Positions 12,572 through 25,659 of a stretch of DNA of 64,000 nucleotides are shown in pieces. The DNA comes from Acanthaster planci (taxonomy: Eukaryota > Echinodermata > Asteroidea > Valvatida > Acanthasteridae), in contig NW_019091355.1 in assembly GCF_001949145.1 (NCBI RefSeq), positions 3,098,814 through 3,162,813 of the forward strand. Direction: 5' to 3'. Below the pieces are notes generated by a model. That model searched no databases. It saw nothing but the letters and a program-made list of their open reading frames with translations, and was not told where the DNA came from. Position 1 is the first letter of the stretch. Each line of letters opens with the position of its first letter. A program made the position numbers and the translations under genes.

Positions 12572-12629
12572 GCCAAGCCAGGGTGGTCAAACAGCCTTTT
12601 GCCAAGCCAGGGTGGTCAAACAGCCCTTT
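12572..12629. repeat. 29-bp tandem duplication (2 copies)
   Basis: Positions 12572-12600 and 12601-12629 are adjacent copies of a 29-bp unit beginning GCCAAGCCAGGGTGG and ending in T/C-rich bases. They differ at one position in the last four bases. Such high identity implies a recent slippage or duplication event. It sits just outside the decayed coding-like stretch described next. Confidence 0.85.
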
Positions 12630-12689
12630 GGCAACCGCTGTAGGTTCATTGTGAATCTTTGGCCAAAGATAACCCGTAACAGTCTTGAA

Positions 12690-14130
12690 AAGAAAATAGG
12701 ACCCGCGCAGCAAACATCATGATAGAACTGACAATAACGATGAGCCTTTGCAGTTGTAAGCTTATGCCTCCTAGTTGGGCTGAAGGGACTCTAAGTACTC
12801 GACCCAAACCAAGGCTGCTCCGGACATTCTTTGACGGTGAAGGAACGTTTCCACCCAGGCCTGTAGAGCTGTGACAAGCAGACATCCTTAGAGCAACACA
12901 TTCCAGGGCCTATAGTTGTGCCTTCCATCGGTTCTTGGAAACTGAAGGCTGATCAACTTTCTAAAAAGGCTAGTCGAGAGCGTGAATCCTCTGGTATCTT
13001 AGTGGTACTTCATACTTCGTACTTAGTGGCACCTAGAGCAATCAGGAAATCAGTATGATCAAGAAGCCCAAAGTTAAGTGTCTACGCTTAGTTTGCTTCC
13101 CGAGTTCGAAACCACGTTTGCGAGCCTCGGAAACTGCGACATACATTCGTCATACGAAAAGATGGGTCAGCGGATGCATTGGCTAACACGTCAGGTCAAC
13201 CTACTCGCTACGGCCTTCTCAGAGAGTGATATAAGAAGCCAGGAAACTATATACTTTTCTTGCTTTTTGTACTTTTGAGCCAGGGCAATCAAAATACCTT
13301 GAGGGACAGTGTTGGCCAATTTCCTGTAGTCTCTGGAAAGCCACCACGGTATGTCCCGAAGCAGCCGCACGTTTTAAGATACCACATCAAAGTCGCAAAC
13401 AGCATTGTCTGAAGAATCCTTCGGGAAGGTTCTCGAAAGCCTCTACGACAGACGTGTCTGTCTAAATGTCTTCTTCATGTTCATGAGGGCCCATGAGTTC
13501 GTAATTGTCACAGCAGTCCCCACATAAACTATACTAAAACCAGCTGAATCGAGAAACTTTTGAACGAGGGTGTAAGTTTTTTGCCATTGACCCAGGCTCT
13601 TGAGCAGTCTAACCCAAGGGAAAAAGATAAGACCCCTGACCCTTAGACTAACTCGTCAGTTCATGGTCTCCTTGACTTTAAAACTCGACACAAATTGTAC
13701 AGGTGGCCTACTGTTCTCTCTAGTAACTCCTTAGGTGGGAAGTCAGAAGTTTTCATCCCATTTGGGAGATTAAACGTGAGCCGATCATTGTTCTTGAAGT
13801 AAGCCGCCTTCTACCAAATTATACCGCCAGCTTGTTTTGGGAGAACCGAGTCATACAACCTTCTCCCAATCAGAGTAATTGACGTGCTTTTTGATCTATA
13901 GATAGGATCAATAATCAGAAGAGATCCATTTTCAAAATACGTTCTGCTGTACAGTACTTGTATTATTCTTCGAAGAAACCCTTCTACGATGTAATCCACT
14001 CTCGTAGCTTGGGTTTGACGATAAGTAGGTTACGGGAACGCATCTCGTCGGTCATAAGCCATTAGGTTTCTCAGTCCCAAGCACTTTCAAAGCACGATTC
14101 TTATTGTTGTTCCTCATCTCGAGGCATTTC
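12690..14130 (-). pseudogene. Decayed coding-like sequence, family not recognised
   Basis: Read on the minus strand from about 14000 downwards, this stretch gives consecutive protein-like segments interrupted by only a few stops and frameshifts. Examples in order are FENGSLLIIDPIY, TLIGRRLYDSVLPKQAGG, YFKNNDRLTFNLPNGMKTSD, ERTVGHLYNLCRVLKS, FLDSAGFSIVYVGTAVTIT, NSWALMNMKKTFRQTRLS, IPWWLSRDYRKLANTVPQG, ILIALAQKYKKQEKYIVSWL and YDECMSQFPRLANVV. The residue mix is like a globular protein rather than random translation. Stops include TAG after GGIIW and a TGA after ASRLT. It could be a dead transposon ORF or a processed pseudogene. I do not recognise the family, and the ends are approximate. Confidence 0.45.
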
Positions 14131-14492
14131 GTGTTTTCAAAGCCACCGCATATGGGGCTTTAAGAAAGGAAAAATGAACGAGAATGGATTGGGATGGGTG
14201 CGGTCGTGATGCCAGACAACGCAAGGACACTTTTGGACGCGAACTACACAGTTCAATCACAGGTCAGTTACTTCTTAACAATGCGCTAGCCTATAGCTGG
14301 CGTAATGCAGTCTCACTGGAACTTCCGTTGTCAGACTGCTTTGCCAAATAACATCGTCTCCCACTTTTTACCGCTGCATCTTTCGATTCGTTCATTGTAC
14401 AAAATGTGCCCAAACCAATGGTTCGTTGTGAACTTACAATTACGTCCAAAAATATGACAACCAGCGGTGACCAGCGATAACCACGACCCGCG

Positions 14493-14771
14493 GGGCCCAA
14501 TTTCATGGAGCTGCTTAGCAATTAGCAGAAAAGTAGTGCTTACTGGAGCGGATGATTTTGCTTATCGCTATTTCGTGTCGATGTTTGGCGTGGTTGTGCT
14601 TACCCATGCGGACGCATAAAGATTCCCATTGTTTTGTCACTAAGTTAAGCCAGTTTCTTCTTCAGGGTAAGCGTACCTTTTGTTGTGCTTACTGCTTACG
14701 GTTTTCATAAAACACGAAGAGCTACTGTCAGCGTAAAATTGTGTGCTTAGCAGCGCCAGGAAATTGGGCCC
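14493..14771. mobile_element. MITE-like element with 28-bp terminal inverted repeats (copy A)
   Basis: The left end (14493-14520) begins GGGCCCAATTTC and continues to GCTGCTTAGCA. The right end (14744-14771) is its reverse complement with two mismatches in 28 bases. The 279-bp interior has no ORF and repeats GCTTA-type motifs, so single strands could fold back on themselves. This is the structure of a non-autonomous DNA transposon. No clear target-site duplication is visible. A related element lies at 58528-58760. Confidence 0.85.
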
Positions 14772-14774
14772 AGG

Positions 14775-17700
14775 TTCCAAAGGATGGACCTAATATTTCG
14801 ACTATTCATTGTTGGGGCGACATTGGTCCAACTCGAGATAACTCAATCGTCTCTCGGACTTGACGCCATATGCAGTTCATGGTATTCGGACTCTAAAAAA
14901 TAGGGACTGGTTGACAGTGCTAGGCACGACTTTGCACAGAGCAATGACATCTGTAACGAGGATGGGAGACTGGAAGTCCATAGAGAGGAAACCAAACTGG
15001 ATTTGACGAGAGTCCAATATAACACTGCGAGACGACATCATTGCGAGTGCCGTGTGTGAAAATTTCACCCAGTCTTGCCTCTTACAGTCTTTGGCGCCGT
15101 AGATAACAAGATCAACGATGGTTTTGAGACTTGTTTCTGTTACAGCGAACTGAAACCCTCCTGCAAGCTATAGTGGTAGCTTGGCGGTAGAGGGAAAAGG
15201 AGGCCACGTAGAACGACTTCATTACTATGCACATGAAGTGTGCGTCCTGAGCATAATATGCATAATTATGACGCACATCGTTTTACGTGGCTTCCTTTTC
15301 CGTCTGCTTAGCTGGGGTTGGCCTGTCTGTAATTTTATTTTGCTGTCTGTTTAGAGTCTTCCTCTGCGGGTTCCATTTAGTCACTTTAAAATTTGTGATT
15401 TGGGGTGAAATTAACTCATCGCTTTGCTGTGCTCAGATGGATCGTACGCCTCCAAGTGCGTTTAACAGGGTAAATATTGCATGTTAGTTCACCCAAAAAT
15501 GGGGAGAGTAATCTCTTCAGTAGCCATAGTTCCTGCTCTGTCAATTTCGTAACGAAAAAAGTATCAGTCATAACCTTGGGCAGTGTTGCACATCGAGATC
15601 TGTCATATCTCACCCCGCCATTGCGCCAAAGGGAGGCATAAAAATAGATTAAAAGGGACGAAACTCCCGGTTGCCGCCAAATGTCAACAGTAAACAAACA
15701 AATAAATTATCCGACCGACAAAGAGAGACAAGTCGTGGGGACAACCCCTTCACAAAATCGACAGCCCCCCCTCGGAAAAAGTTCAGCTTGCCGCCGCAGA
15801 CGTAACGAACAAAACATCCCGGGTCGCGCATTGGCGTCAGCGCGTGTAGATTGCGTGACGATGCTACTCTGGCCACTTGTGTAAATTGTTGCTGGTGAAC
15901 AAAGGGGTTGTGCCAGGGCCCGTAAATAGTGGGCATGCTCGGTGCGCAAGCTTGTGGAACCAGAGTGTTTGTACTTTTTCTTTTGCAATAGTAGGCCCCC
16001 TATACATATATCCACTGAGACAGGGGGGGGCGTTATTTTTAAACTTTTGTTCCCCTCGATAGAGACAGGATATTGCCAGCCGCGTCGAGCGCCGTTTACA
16101 GAGTTGACATTGAACCTTGACCCCGAAATTTTGTTGGGGTAAACTAACTGGAGCAATGGTGGATTGCTTTTGATTTGAGTATCCACTGTGTTTCCTTACT
16201 CTGGTCGAAAAAAGGGAAACATTTTGCCTTCCCGTCAGCTCAGAGTTTTACTTTCACTGAAGCTTCGGATTCTTCGCTTTTATTTGACAAAGTCTTGTGG
16301 CTGTGCCGGTGACTTCAGATCGCGATTGCTTGAGAACACGGAAACTGTGGCCTTTCGGCTTGAAGTGGGTCGGTGACTTCATCGATCAGGCCCTTACTTT
16401 TCAACAAGGTCCTTTAACAACACCCGTGTGTCAATTTCCTGCTGGAGGGCATGTCGAGGAAAATATCGAGAAAATAATTCGAGTCCCGGGAAAGAAATTT
16501 CGACCATCAATCAAATTCCGAATTCAACCCCGTGCAACCTCAGAGGTAAAGTAACTTCGCCGCGAAGGACAGCACTTAGCCATCTTTTGAGAATCCCACA
16601 GACTTTCCTGCGGATTTCTAATGTTCAGTGTGACGGTTCATTGTGTGATGAGGTTTTTTGTGGAGGCTCGTACACGTCGCCATCTTCTCTCACTTCGAAA
16701 TCCATACATCTGCCACTCGACGATCTACGCGATAAGATAGGCCTGTTTTACACTTGACTCCTGTATAAAAACAGAGATGGGTACATGTAGTGTACATGAA
16801 CACTTTTGTCACGTAAGCTCGTGCATGGGGCAAGCTTGTCGAAATTTATCCAGTGAGACCACCGTAACATGGAACAAGCGATTGAGAAATCGCCACGCTT
16901 GAGTGAGCGTGAAGTTTATGTGGATCTATAAACCTAATTCCCATCGATGCAGCTTTGGGCAATACTCGGTCCAATTTTATACAAGTCCGCCTCCCTGATC
17001 TTGTGCAAATCCTACCCAAATTGCAGTCCTTGCAAATCCGGGCAAGTGGCACATTCCCCCCCCAAAAAAAAAATCAACAAAAAACAATTGACGCATGCAT
17101 TTGACGACGGCCAGCCGTCACCGTCCGCAGCCTGTCCCTCAAAACATACGGTAATAATAATTATAAGTTAAGGGTCATAGTTGCAAACTTTTTGTTCCGG
17201 CACATAAGGCAGACGATCCGGGGGTAAACAAGACGAAAACCCCGGCCAAGCCGACCCAGGGATTGAGAGAGGACCCCTTGTCGCGATAATGGCATCAGTG
17301 GAGCACGGCAGACCTTGGCTACGCATGCCCTACCAGCCAACTTCGACTCAGCTTTACAACAAACCTACGCCTCCGGAACCAATAAAGTACACAAAGGTAA
17401 AAAAAAAGTACATACACAAACACATAACAAGTACTCTCTCCATAAAACGAGTCAAACCACCAATGAGATGACTTTTTTTTCGAATCGGATGCAGATTAAC
17501 TTGTCAATACCGCTGTAGTAAAGCAAGTAATTACACGACAAGCTCTTCTCCAGGAAGGCCTTCAACAACTAGAAAAGTTCGCTTGTACTTTTTTGTTTCT
17601 CCGCGCATGATCGCAAACGTGGGTAAATTCGAGGGGGAGCCACAACTTTCAGCTCGCGATTGCTGAAGACACTGTTTCGCTACTTGCCCCCCGAGGAGGT

Positions 17701-19690
17701 TTTCGGAGCTGTCGACGGTCCGCCCCAATCGGTCCTGGATTCTGGATCGTCGTGATTGTCTGTACTGTGTCCGGAGTGTGGACTCAGGGTAGGGTTTCAC
17801 CTGGACCAAGACGGGAGCTGCAACAGCGGACGCTCGACGATGGACTTGACTCACCCATTCTACTTTCGCCACGTTCCAGCGCGTGAGAAACCACGGCGAG
17901 GTACGGCCATATTTATGCCACTCGTACTTTCTTAAGGCAAATTTAAACTCTCTGAAAATTACTTGAGAAAAGTCCAAGAACTGTGTTTAGCAATGAAACA
18001 CATCCTTGCCTGCGCTCTTTAAACATGCTCAGAAGCTGAAAATTATGCGTCCAACTCCTATACACTTCAATCAAGGAACTGTCCATCAATAATGCAAGAA
18101 TATTTAGTATGCAAACATGTTTAAAAACTGAAAGCAAAAAAAAACTGTTCAGAAAAGTGTTTCTTCGGTATACACGGTTTGACAGAGCGTGGTTAGATTT
18201 CCCCACTTAGTCGTATTCGCATAACTGTCAATTTAAGTACATGTTATTTTATTTAATTTTCTTTTCTTTTTGTGTAATGTTAGACCACATCCAAGATTTG
18301 TGAGAAAGTTTGTTTTCTTTGACAGTAAAGCACTAACCAGAAGTTGTAGCTTGATCCAAACCTATTTCAATTCGGTGTTCAGGAAAGTTACTTCTTAGCG
18401 TTAATGCGTACGGGTCACGAGCGTAGATACAATTTGTTCGTTAATTGACGGAGTTAAAACAGACGATGCTGGATGAATTCTCTCTTAATTCCCCCCACTC
18501 CCTGATACGCAACGCGGCTGGGGGGAGGGGGGCTAGTCGTGGAGTAATGAGCACGCCGATCATCTGGCCTTCTCAACCGTCGACCGACCTCATCGTTGAC
18601 AGCCCATGACTCGCTTATATATACGTCAGGCTTGTAGTCCTGAATCTCTTTTGTCATTTGCCTCGGAAACTTTGTTCTTTTGGAGCGATTATACAACCTG
18701 TTTCTCTCCACCTCCTGTATTCTTGCTGTGAGTCTTTTCCCTGTGTGTATTGCTCTCTGGGGCAGCCTTATGCAATTTTGTCCGCGCCCATTTTCAATGA
18801 ATGCCTTGCATGTAATGAAAGATCTATTCCATATTGCACAGTCGGGGTTGACAATGGCAGTCAGTGCGCCGGCAGCAGGCATATACATGTACTTTCTGGG
18901 TGTTAGAGCTGAGCAAGCGAATAATGGCACGGTTATCACTGACCGGGCTCAGTGATGACGAGTTGCCGGGATAGTATGAAAGTAATTTGGTCCCACCTTC
19001 ACAGTGTTACCATTATATTGCCTGGTGAATTCAATGTGCCTCGGCCGAAATCAGCACGGAACTAGACCGTCACGCGCACGCTCGCGTATCCTGCATGACG
19101 AAAGCGGACAGACTGCGTGCTTTTACGGATTCGAGACGTCTCTGGTTCCATCATGAATATACAGGATGTATAGGAGAGTGTGTGGAGGCGCAGTATAGCA
19201 TGCTTGTTTGAAATTATTGTTCTGCAGAGCGAGCTTCCCTAATTCTTAGTCAGTCCTCTGCCGGGAATTTGAGTTTCCTTTTTGCAGCCTTCAATGTCCA
19301 CATCGAGCACGATTTTGTTACATGTACTCTGCTTGCTTAAAATCCTCTTGGTATCCTTGGGCCAGTTGACAGCGTTTGAACACTTTTTATGCCCTCTTTT
19401 TAGACTCGTTTAACCCACGACATGTTTACTGAGATGCATTTGGAAATGTGTTGAAATGCTAAACGCTTTTCCGCGGTTCACGTTCAGTTTTGTGAAATCT
19501 GTGTAGCATTTAAACGCATTCCTGAACGCATTTCAATACAAATGCCTGAATATGTCGCTGGTGAAACGTGTTTAAAAAATGGCACTAACAAGACAAGTGT
19601 TTAGCAATGTTTTCAAACTCTAATCGCTTTTTACAGTATACTGCTGAAATTGATATAGTCGACTGCTTAAACATGGATGAATTAAAATAG
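14775..19690. other. Non-coding stretch, no gene recognised
   Basis: About 5 kb without a recognisable gene. It holds several open frames of 90-160 codons on the minus strand (15707-16186, 17531-17977, 18454-18939), none with a domain or with splice signals that I trust. The segment 19380-19640 contains several short GCATTT/AAACGC-type inverted repeats. TACATGTA palindromes occur at 16782, 18884 and 19319. Confidence 0.45.
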
Positions 19691-19693
19691 TAC

Positions 19694-19748
19694 ATGCACT
19701 CTGTTAAGTTCAGTTCCTATAGATCCGCAGTAGTTCCGGGCATAAGTG
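19694..19748 (+). CDS. Weak alternative candidate for a Pax2/5/8 first coding exon
   Basis: An ATG opens 18 codons (MHSVKFSSYRSAVVPGIS) followed by a single G and then the strong donor gtgagt at 19749. Joined to the paired-domain exon at 42817, the split codon becomes GGT (Gly), giving ISG followed by HGGVNQ, the expected junction residue for Pax2/5/8. The phase and donor fit. A short ATG-open frame before a good donor should turn up by chance about once or twice in 40 kb, so the evidence is weak. It would imply a 23-kb first intron. The candidate at 34124 has better promoter context. Confidence 0.15.
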
Positions 19749-19749
19749 G

Positions 19750-22700
19750 TGAGTGGCCGGTGCGGCTGATGACGTCTTGCCCGTGGGTAAGAGAGCAACC
19801 GAAACATACCCCCTCCCTTTGCAGCGCACTCGCCCCGAACCGACCCGTGAGCAAGCCCATCCCGTCCTCGTCCAATTCCTTTGTAGTTGCCCCTTTGCGG
19901 CATCATAGCTGACTGGATGTATAGCCCCTGGGCTTTCTTCTCCCCGGTCAAAGAAAAGAGACAGAAAGACAGCGACACAGAAAAAAAAATATCGGTCTTG
20001 TGTTTTCGATCTACATTTTCACAAGCTTGACCGCAGTTCACTTTAAAGTTACGGACCCTTTTCTGGAGTTGATTTCCCACCGACCGACCGCAGAGGTATC
20101 GCCGACCCATCTGCCCCGGAGTATGCTCGTGCGCCGTCCACTCGGCTCCCCTATCCCCCACGGATTTTCTCGCCCCGGAGCATTGATGATGACTTCTCAA
20201 TCTGCGGCGTCGTGATGACATTTCCTTGTTCCATTTTCCCCCCATTAATTTTCCTCAGTTCGCATGCCTCGCTTTCCGCTTGTCCACGTGACAAATTCCC
20301 AACTAATGTGTTTTAAATGTAACAGGCACTAACCCCGGGTGGCATGATGTCAGTTTTGACAACAAAACATAAAAGGGAATTTTGAAATAGACAGAATAGA
20401 CCGACAGAACAGTCCAATTAATTAGGCCAAGCACAGAGAAAGTAGCATACAAATTATTAAGCACTATCTTTTCGTACATCTTCATCATGATTAAATCATC
20501 ACAAAAGGCTCCATATGAACTTGAGGCTTTTAAAGTCATGAGAAAATGCCTACGTCTTTAAATAAAGAATAAGTCACGAAATCGGGTCAGTGTATTTCTT
20601 TCTTCGTTCCTAACCCGTACCAGTTCACAGACAAGGGAAACCTGAATGGAAGTCGGCTTTGTCGGCATCCTTTGGTGTCATTTTCATGTTAAATCGATTC
20701 GGAAGTGTAAAAGGGGAATCATGATAAACCCAGCACATTCTGAGGGGAGAAAATTAGGCAGTTAAACGTGAACCACCGCGGCGCTCACAAGGTGCAAGAC
20801 TCACGCTAGACTGAGCACCGATTTCCCCGAATATTATTGCTCGACGTTGTGTGTGCATGTGTGCGGTTCTTTCCATGTGCTGTGTGGATGGCGAGCTTTT
20901 GCCGGTTACCGTAAACCAACCGAAGCAGCCATTCCATCTGGCGCGGTTTTTCCCCCTTGTTTCGTTCTGTACCGCCCATAGTCCCGTCTGTACGGCTAGA
21001 GAGAACAGGGTTCTGTCATCATTCGAGCATTAGGAGCTCTTGTCTGTTTCTTATATCTGCCTGTTTTGACTCGTGACGTTGTCTGTCTGGATACTAAAAG
21101 GCGGTTCTTGGTAATGTCCCTCTGCCCTGTCGTAGTCGACGGGAGTCCAAGAAAGCGCGCATCATCCGTCTTCTACAGTGGGGAAACCCACCGTCATCGA
21201 CTTAGGGGGAGTGCAGTGACGCCCAGCCCAGACCTTCTCGTGTTCTCCTCGTTCTGCACTCAGTCAGCACGGGTGGGGCGAAAGCGTCGAAGGGTCAGGG
21301 CAGCAGCAAACGGGAGCAATGACGGCTCTTCGTGTTCCGCCAGAAGAAAAAAAAACTGATCCATTTTAGTCCCAATGCAGGACTGAATTGACTGCTGTAG
21401 TGTGGCGATTAACTTGCAATTAAGGTACCATTAACCGGCGTTAATGCCTCCGGTGATCTGGGTTGTGTTGCAGTGGCGAGCCGGCCGCGGTCGCGTGGCG
21501 AGCAGACATTGGACATCGCGCCCGTGAAACTATAACACGCGCCGCCCAGCGGGCCTCGCTGCGGGACCCCGTCGGGACCGTCTTGTTTTTTCATCAAAAC
21601 CGCTGTGGAACTCGTTATTTATGGTCCGTCGGAAGAGAAAGAAGAGTCTGTGCAAGTACTTAAGAAGGAAAGTACTTCTCTTCAGGTCTGACTGCCTCCA
21701 ATGGTCTGACTCTTGAAATTGAAACAATGGCTACTATTGCAAAGGTCAAACTTTGTAGAAGGTTGATCGAGGGCTAAATATTGTAAAGCCTTCTCTGTTC
21801 CTTTGATCCTCGACTTACTTCTTCACAGAGAGTAAAAATTTAATGTCCTCATAGTATTCATTAACGGAAACAGATATCCCAGTACTGTGATTCTAACCTT
21901 CGTTCACATTACCACGTTGTCATCGTCCCTATCACAATGTCGTCCGTCATCACCGTGCGCATGATTATCATGACCACTGTCACCACCGTCGTCACCGTCA
22001 TAATCACCCATATCACCCATCACAGATGTCATTTCCGCCACCCCGGTCGTCACCAACGCGACCCTCCCCACTCTTACCACAGTGAGCACCACTCCCGCGT
22101 TTTCGCTCTCTGGATATCCATTTTTACAGCCAGAAAAAAAGCAGCAAGCTACTATACACGTGCCTGTAGAGACCGCCCCGGTTCTTCGTTACCGTGAGAG
22201 GAAAAAATGATGTAATTTATGGTTGACATAAACCATTAAAGGGGTGCAATGAAACAACCTTTTTTCCTTTGGAAAGTGTTGTAAACCAAGTGGAATTAGG
22301 TTCAGACAAGATAAATTGGGTTCCATTATCTCCCAAGTTGACTCGTCGATTACAAATCAGTGGTTTCCTGTCCTGTACTCCTCGAGAAATAAATGGGTCT
22401 ATATTTTTCCCTCAAAGCCCTCAAAGTCTTTTTCTTGTCAGTGAAGATGATACAGGAGGGGTAGAATAGTCCATGTTCTTCAAAATGAAAGAGTTGAGCT
22501 GAAATCCCGAAAGGGAAAACGTGCCAAAAAATGTTTTTTTGGGTTTTTTTATATGTTGTTATCTTTTAATCGTTTGGTCACCGAATTATTGGTTACCGAG
22601 AAAACAGTAGACACAGTGGTCACCCACAGTGGAAAACCAGACGCTGTAGCGAACGGGTTGCGATCTACACACGCACGTTTTGAGCAAAATGCGCAGTGAC

Positions 22701-25630
22701 GCACTGTAAAACAGTGTACGCTAGCTGGACGTAGCCTACATCCAGCTGGTCGTGGTGCAGGTGATCACATTACACCGAGGCCAGTTGGGGACCCTTACTG
22801 CCTTCGTCCCACCGGTGAAGGGGGTCTTAGAACTGCACTACGGTCCTTTGGAAGGTATCGGGCAGGGCGAACTCGACTCCACCCATCCATCGACTCTCTA
22901 CGAAAAGGAGGGGGCATTCAAGCTTAGCAGTGCATGGGTAACGGTGAAGGAGTAGACGCTACTCAAGTCGCCTGCAATGATTGGTCAAAATGTACCATGT
23001 GAATGCAGTTCATCTCAAGCGCCCCAATTAAATTCTCCAGAGCTGGATTGATGGTGTGTCCCTTTAAATCGCCATCGCCCTTGTTTTGCCTGGAAAGGGG
23101 CGTTATTTATTTTTGCAAGCTGGATCCTAATTGATATAGTGTTTCAGCTCGCTTGCTGGCTTTGTGTAAAGTTTAATTGTAGTTCCAAATAATAGATGTC
23201 AGGCGATCCTGGCAGGTTTTATGTCATGAAGCGTTAATGTTTATGTCGACCGGGTTTTTATTTACTTGCGTGCGTTTGGCAACATTGATGTGAGCTGTTC
23301 CCAACAGATCGTCCGGTGTACAGATACTCCATTAAATTGTTATTGCATGATAAGTCATCATTTCTGCCCTTTTGTCTTGCGGAAAGCATGTGGCGGGCAC
23401 ACCAGCGTTCCTGTTGTTTCTGGCCTCGGCACATCACTGTGAGCGAGACATCTGATCCTAGTCGGATTACGGACTCGGGGCTGTATCATCCCTGCTTGCC
23501 GGGTACCGTGACTTCGCTGCCGGCGTCCCCTTGCGGTTCTCCAACGAAAACGAGAGCCCATAAAAATCTCCCGTTGCGCCGAGCGAGCAACCTTGGGGCG
23601 GTCCCCGATTTAGCCCGACTCTGTCCCCGCGAGCAGGTCCCATATACCGCCCGGCGTCTGTTTCCAACCCCCGTCTCCCGTTTCTGTGTGGAGGTACCCA
23701 ATTTGCACTTTCCATAAATCGGACATTTGCGGAACGCAATAAATTTTCACTGTCCTGAGCAGCAGGGTATAATGCCCCTAATGCCGTATCAGTTTCGACT
23801 TCTCCTTCATTACAAAGAAAACTTCACCGGTCGTCACTTCATAAGCAATATCTCCAGCATATGTTGTTGACATTTTGAGTGATCGTCAACGGAAGGGAAT
23901 GCCAATTAAAACGAAAGAAAACATTTCGTATACTTCCAATTCAGCCGTGCATGCATTTTTTGTACAGTTTCACAATAAAAACAAACAAGCAGAAGCAAAA
24001 TAATAACTGGAAAGGTCACCGCGTAGCCTCCGCTCACGCACTTTATTTTCATCGCAAAATGTCACGGTTTGGTTCTTACTCTCCTTTAAAGAAGTTTCCG
24101 CTTCCGAAATAAAAGCTGCTTAATAAAAGTAAGTGTCCTGCGATTGGTCATGAATGAGAGTATCTGTGCTTCAATATAGATAGGAATACCCTCCTAACAA
24201 GTCAGTCATGAGCCCTGAAAACGGACAGCAACGCACAAGTTACTCATCACAGCAGCAGCCGCACGTTCACCATCTAAAGAGCACCTGTTACAAAATAGAA
24301 TCAGTAAAGGGCAACAGTTAATTTCGGGGAAAAATATTAATTAGCGGTAGCTTTAAATGCCTGATGGTTTCCATTTTGTAAAGTCGCACCCGATAACAAT
24401 ATGCAAGCGCGCCGTCATGTCAGTGACAAGCTTGAATAGAACTCAGGGTAGAAAACAAGGTGTCTGTCTCGTACTCAGTTTTCTCAATTGTTTTCCCCTG
24501 TTTTCCTCTCAATCGGTGCTCTTTTCTAGACGCGTCGATAACTCTTGCCAACGATGAACAACGTGAATTCCGAAGCTATGAACCTGGCGACACAAAGTGA
24601 CAGCGAGTTTTCTGGTTGCGTCCGTCAACTCATTGTTTTTCCCGATTAGCCGTGCTAGCTATTCCAATTTTCCCAAGTGGTTTACGAAAGCTTGCCACAT
24701 GTTCCACCTTAGATTTTTTTAAAATATTATTACCTCTCCGTATCTTCTTCACTGTGTGACTTGTCCTCTTTTTTCCGACTTTCTCCCTCAAACTTTCATC
24801 CCGCGAGCCCTCTACCTTTCAATAGGTCCTGCCATCAAACAGGTGAAACGCATGATATTCTCTGGAAAGAAATCTAACCTTTGAAAGATGGGGCGCATAG
24901 TGTAATCTTAAGGTGGATGAAGGAACAAAATCAGAATGGTAAGCTACGGTGACTAATTCCACACCCCATCCGTGTATTTTAAGTGGGTTCCTCTTTGCAA
25001 AAATATTATACTAGAGAAAGCATGCTTCAAAGATTTTACCAGTAAAAGTGCGTCGAAATCCTAACTCCTTCCTGAAGTCCCCCCCCGGAAGGGGCGTAGC
25101 CTAGGCATACGACTGTGGAACTAAACCTAATAAGGTTCCAGTTGCATCACTAGCTACCGTGACACCAAGTGTGACTAATAATTGCGGGGAAGGTCACCTT
25201 CATACACTCAATTACAGATAGCTACAGCCTTAAACAACACACACACCGTAGTATGTGAAATTGTTTGGGGGGAAAAACAAAAGCAAAACAGCCTGTGCAT
25301 ACATAATTGGATAAGTACCTTACAACTTAGCAGTCTGAACAGCTGGCTTTTCACGAGTCGGCCATACTGAATTGGAAGCGAGGTCAACGTTTTATCCGGG
25401 GAATTAAGAATAAACATGTAAACTTGTGAACTAAAGTCCAACATTAATGAGTGTCATTTATGCTGAAGAATAAGTTAGAATTGTAAATGATTTTATCTAA
25501 TTGTTTAAAAAAATATTTGAAAAATAATGTAGGCATTGAACCAAAAGTAGTCTGGTACCTCTCCATTTAACAGATAAATGGCAGTGAATAGGACTCAGGG
25601 ATGAATATCCGGTTCGTAAGTGAATTCGTC
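19750..25630. other. Non-coding stretch with CpG-rich patches, no gene recognised
   Basis: CpG-richer segments occur at about 19800-20220, 21460-21600 and 23380-23700, and AT-rich DNA separates them. Open frames of 133 codons plus (23316-23717) and 187 codons minus (19682-20245) have no domains. Some of these GC-rich patches could be cis-regulatory, but nothing here is diagnostic. Confidence 0.4.
21930..22085. repeat. Low-complexity CAY/GAY-type triplet-like tract
   Basis: The plus strand is a degenerate run of ATCACC, GTCACC and CATCAC units. This makes the minus strand translate into an artificial Asp/Gly/His-rich frame. It is imperfect satellite-like sequence, not a gene. Confidence 0.6.
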
Positions 25631-25659
25631 ACAAAGTCGGACGCTCCACGATTTGTAGG

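Noticed and set aside
17531-17977. 148-codon minus-strand open frame
   Set aside because: No recognisable motif and an atypical residue mix; no splice or promoter support.
19682-20245. 187-codon minus-strand open frame
   Set aside because: No domain, no matching splice sites or neighbours. It spans CpG-rich DNA where stops are rare, and plus-strand frames are open too.
23316-23717. 133-codon plus-strand frame
   Set aside because: GC-rich patch with opposite-strand frames also open; no homology recognised.
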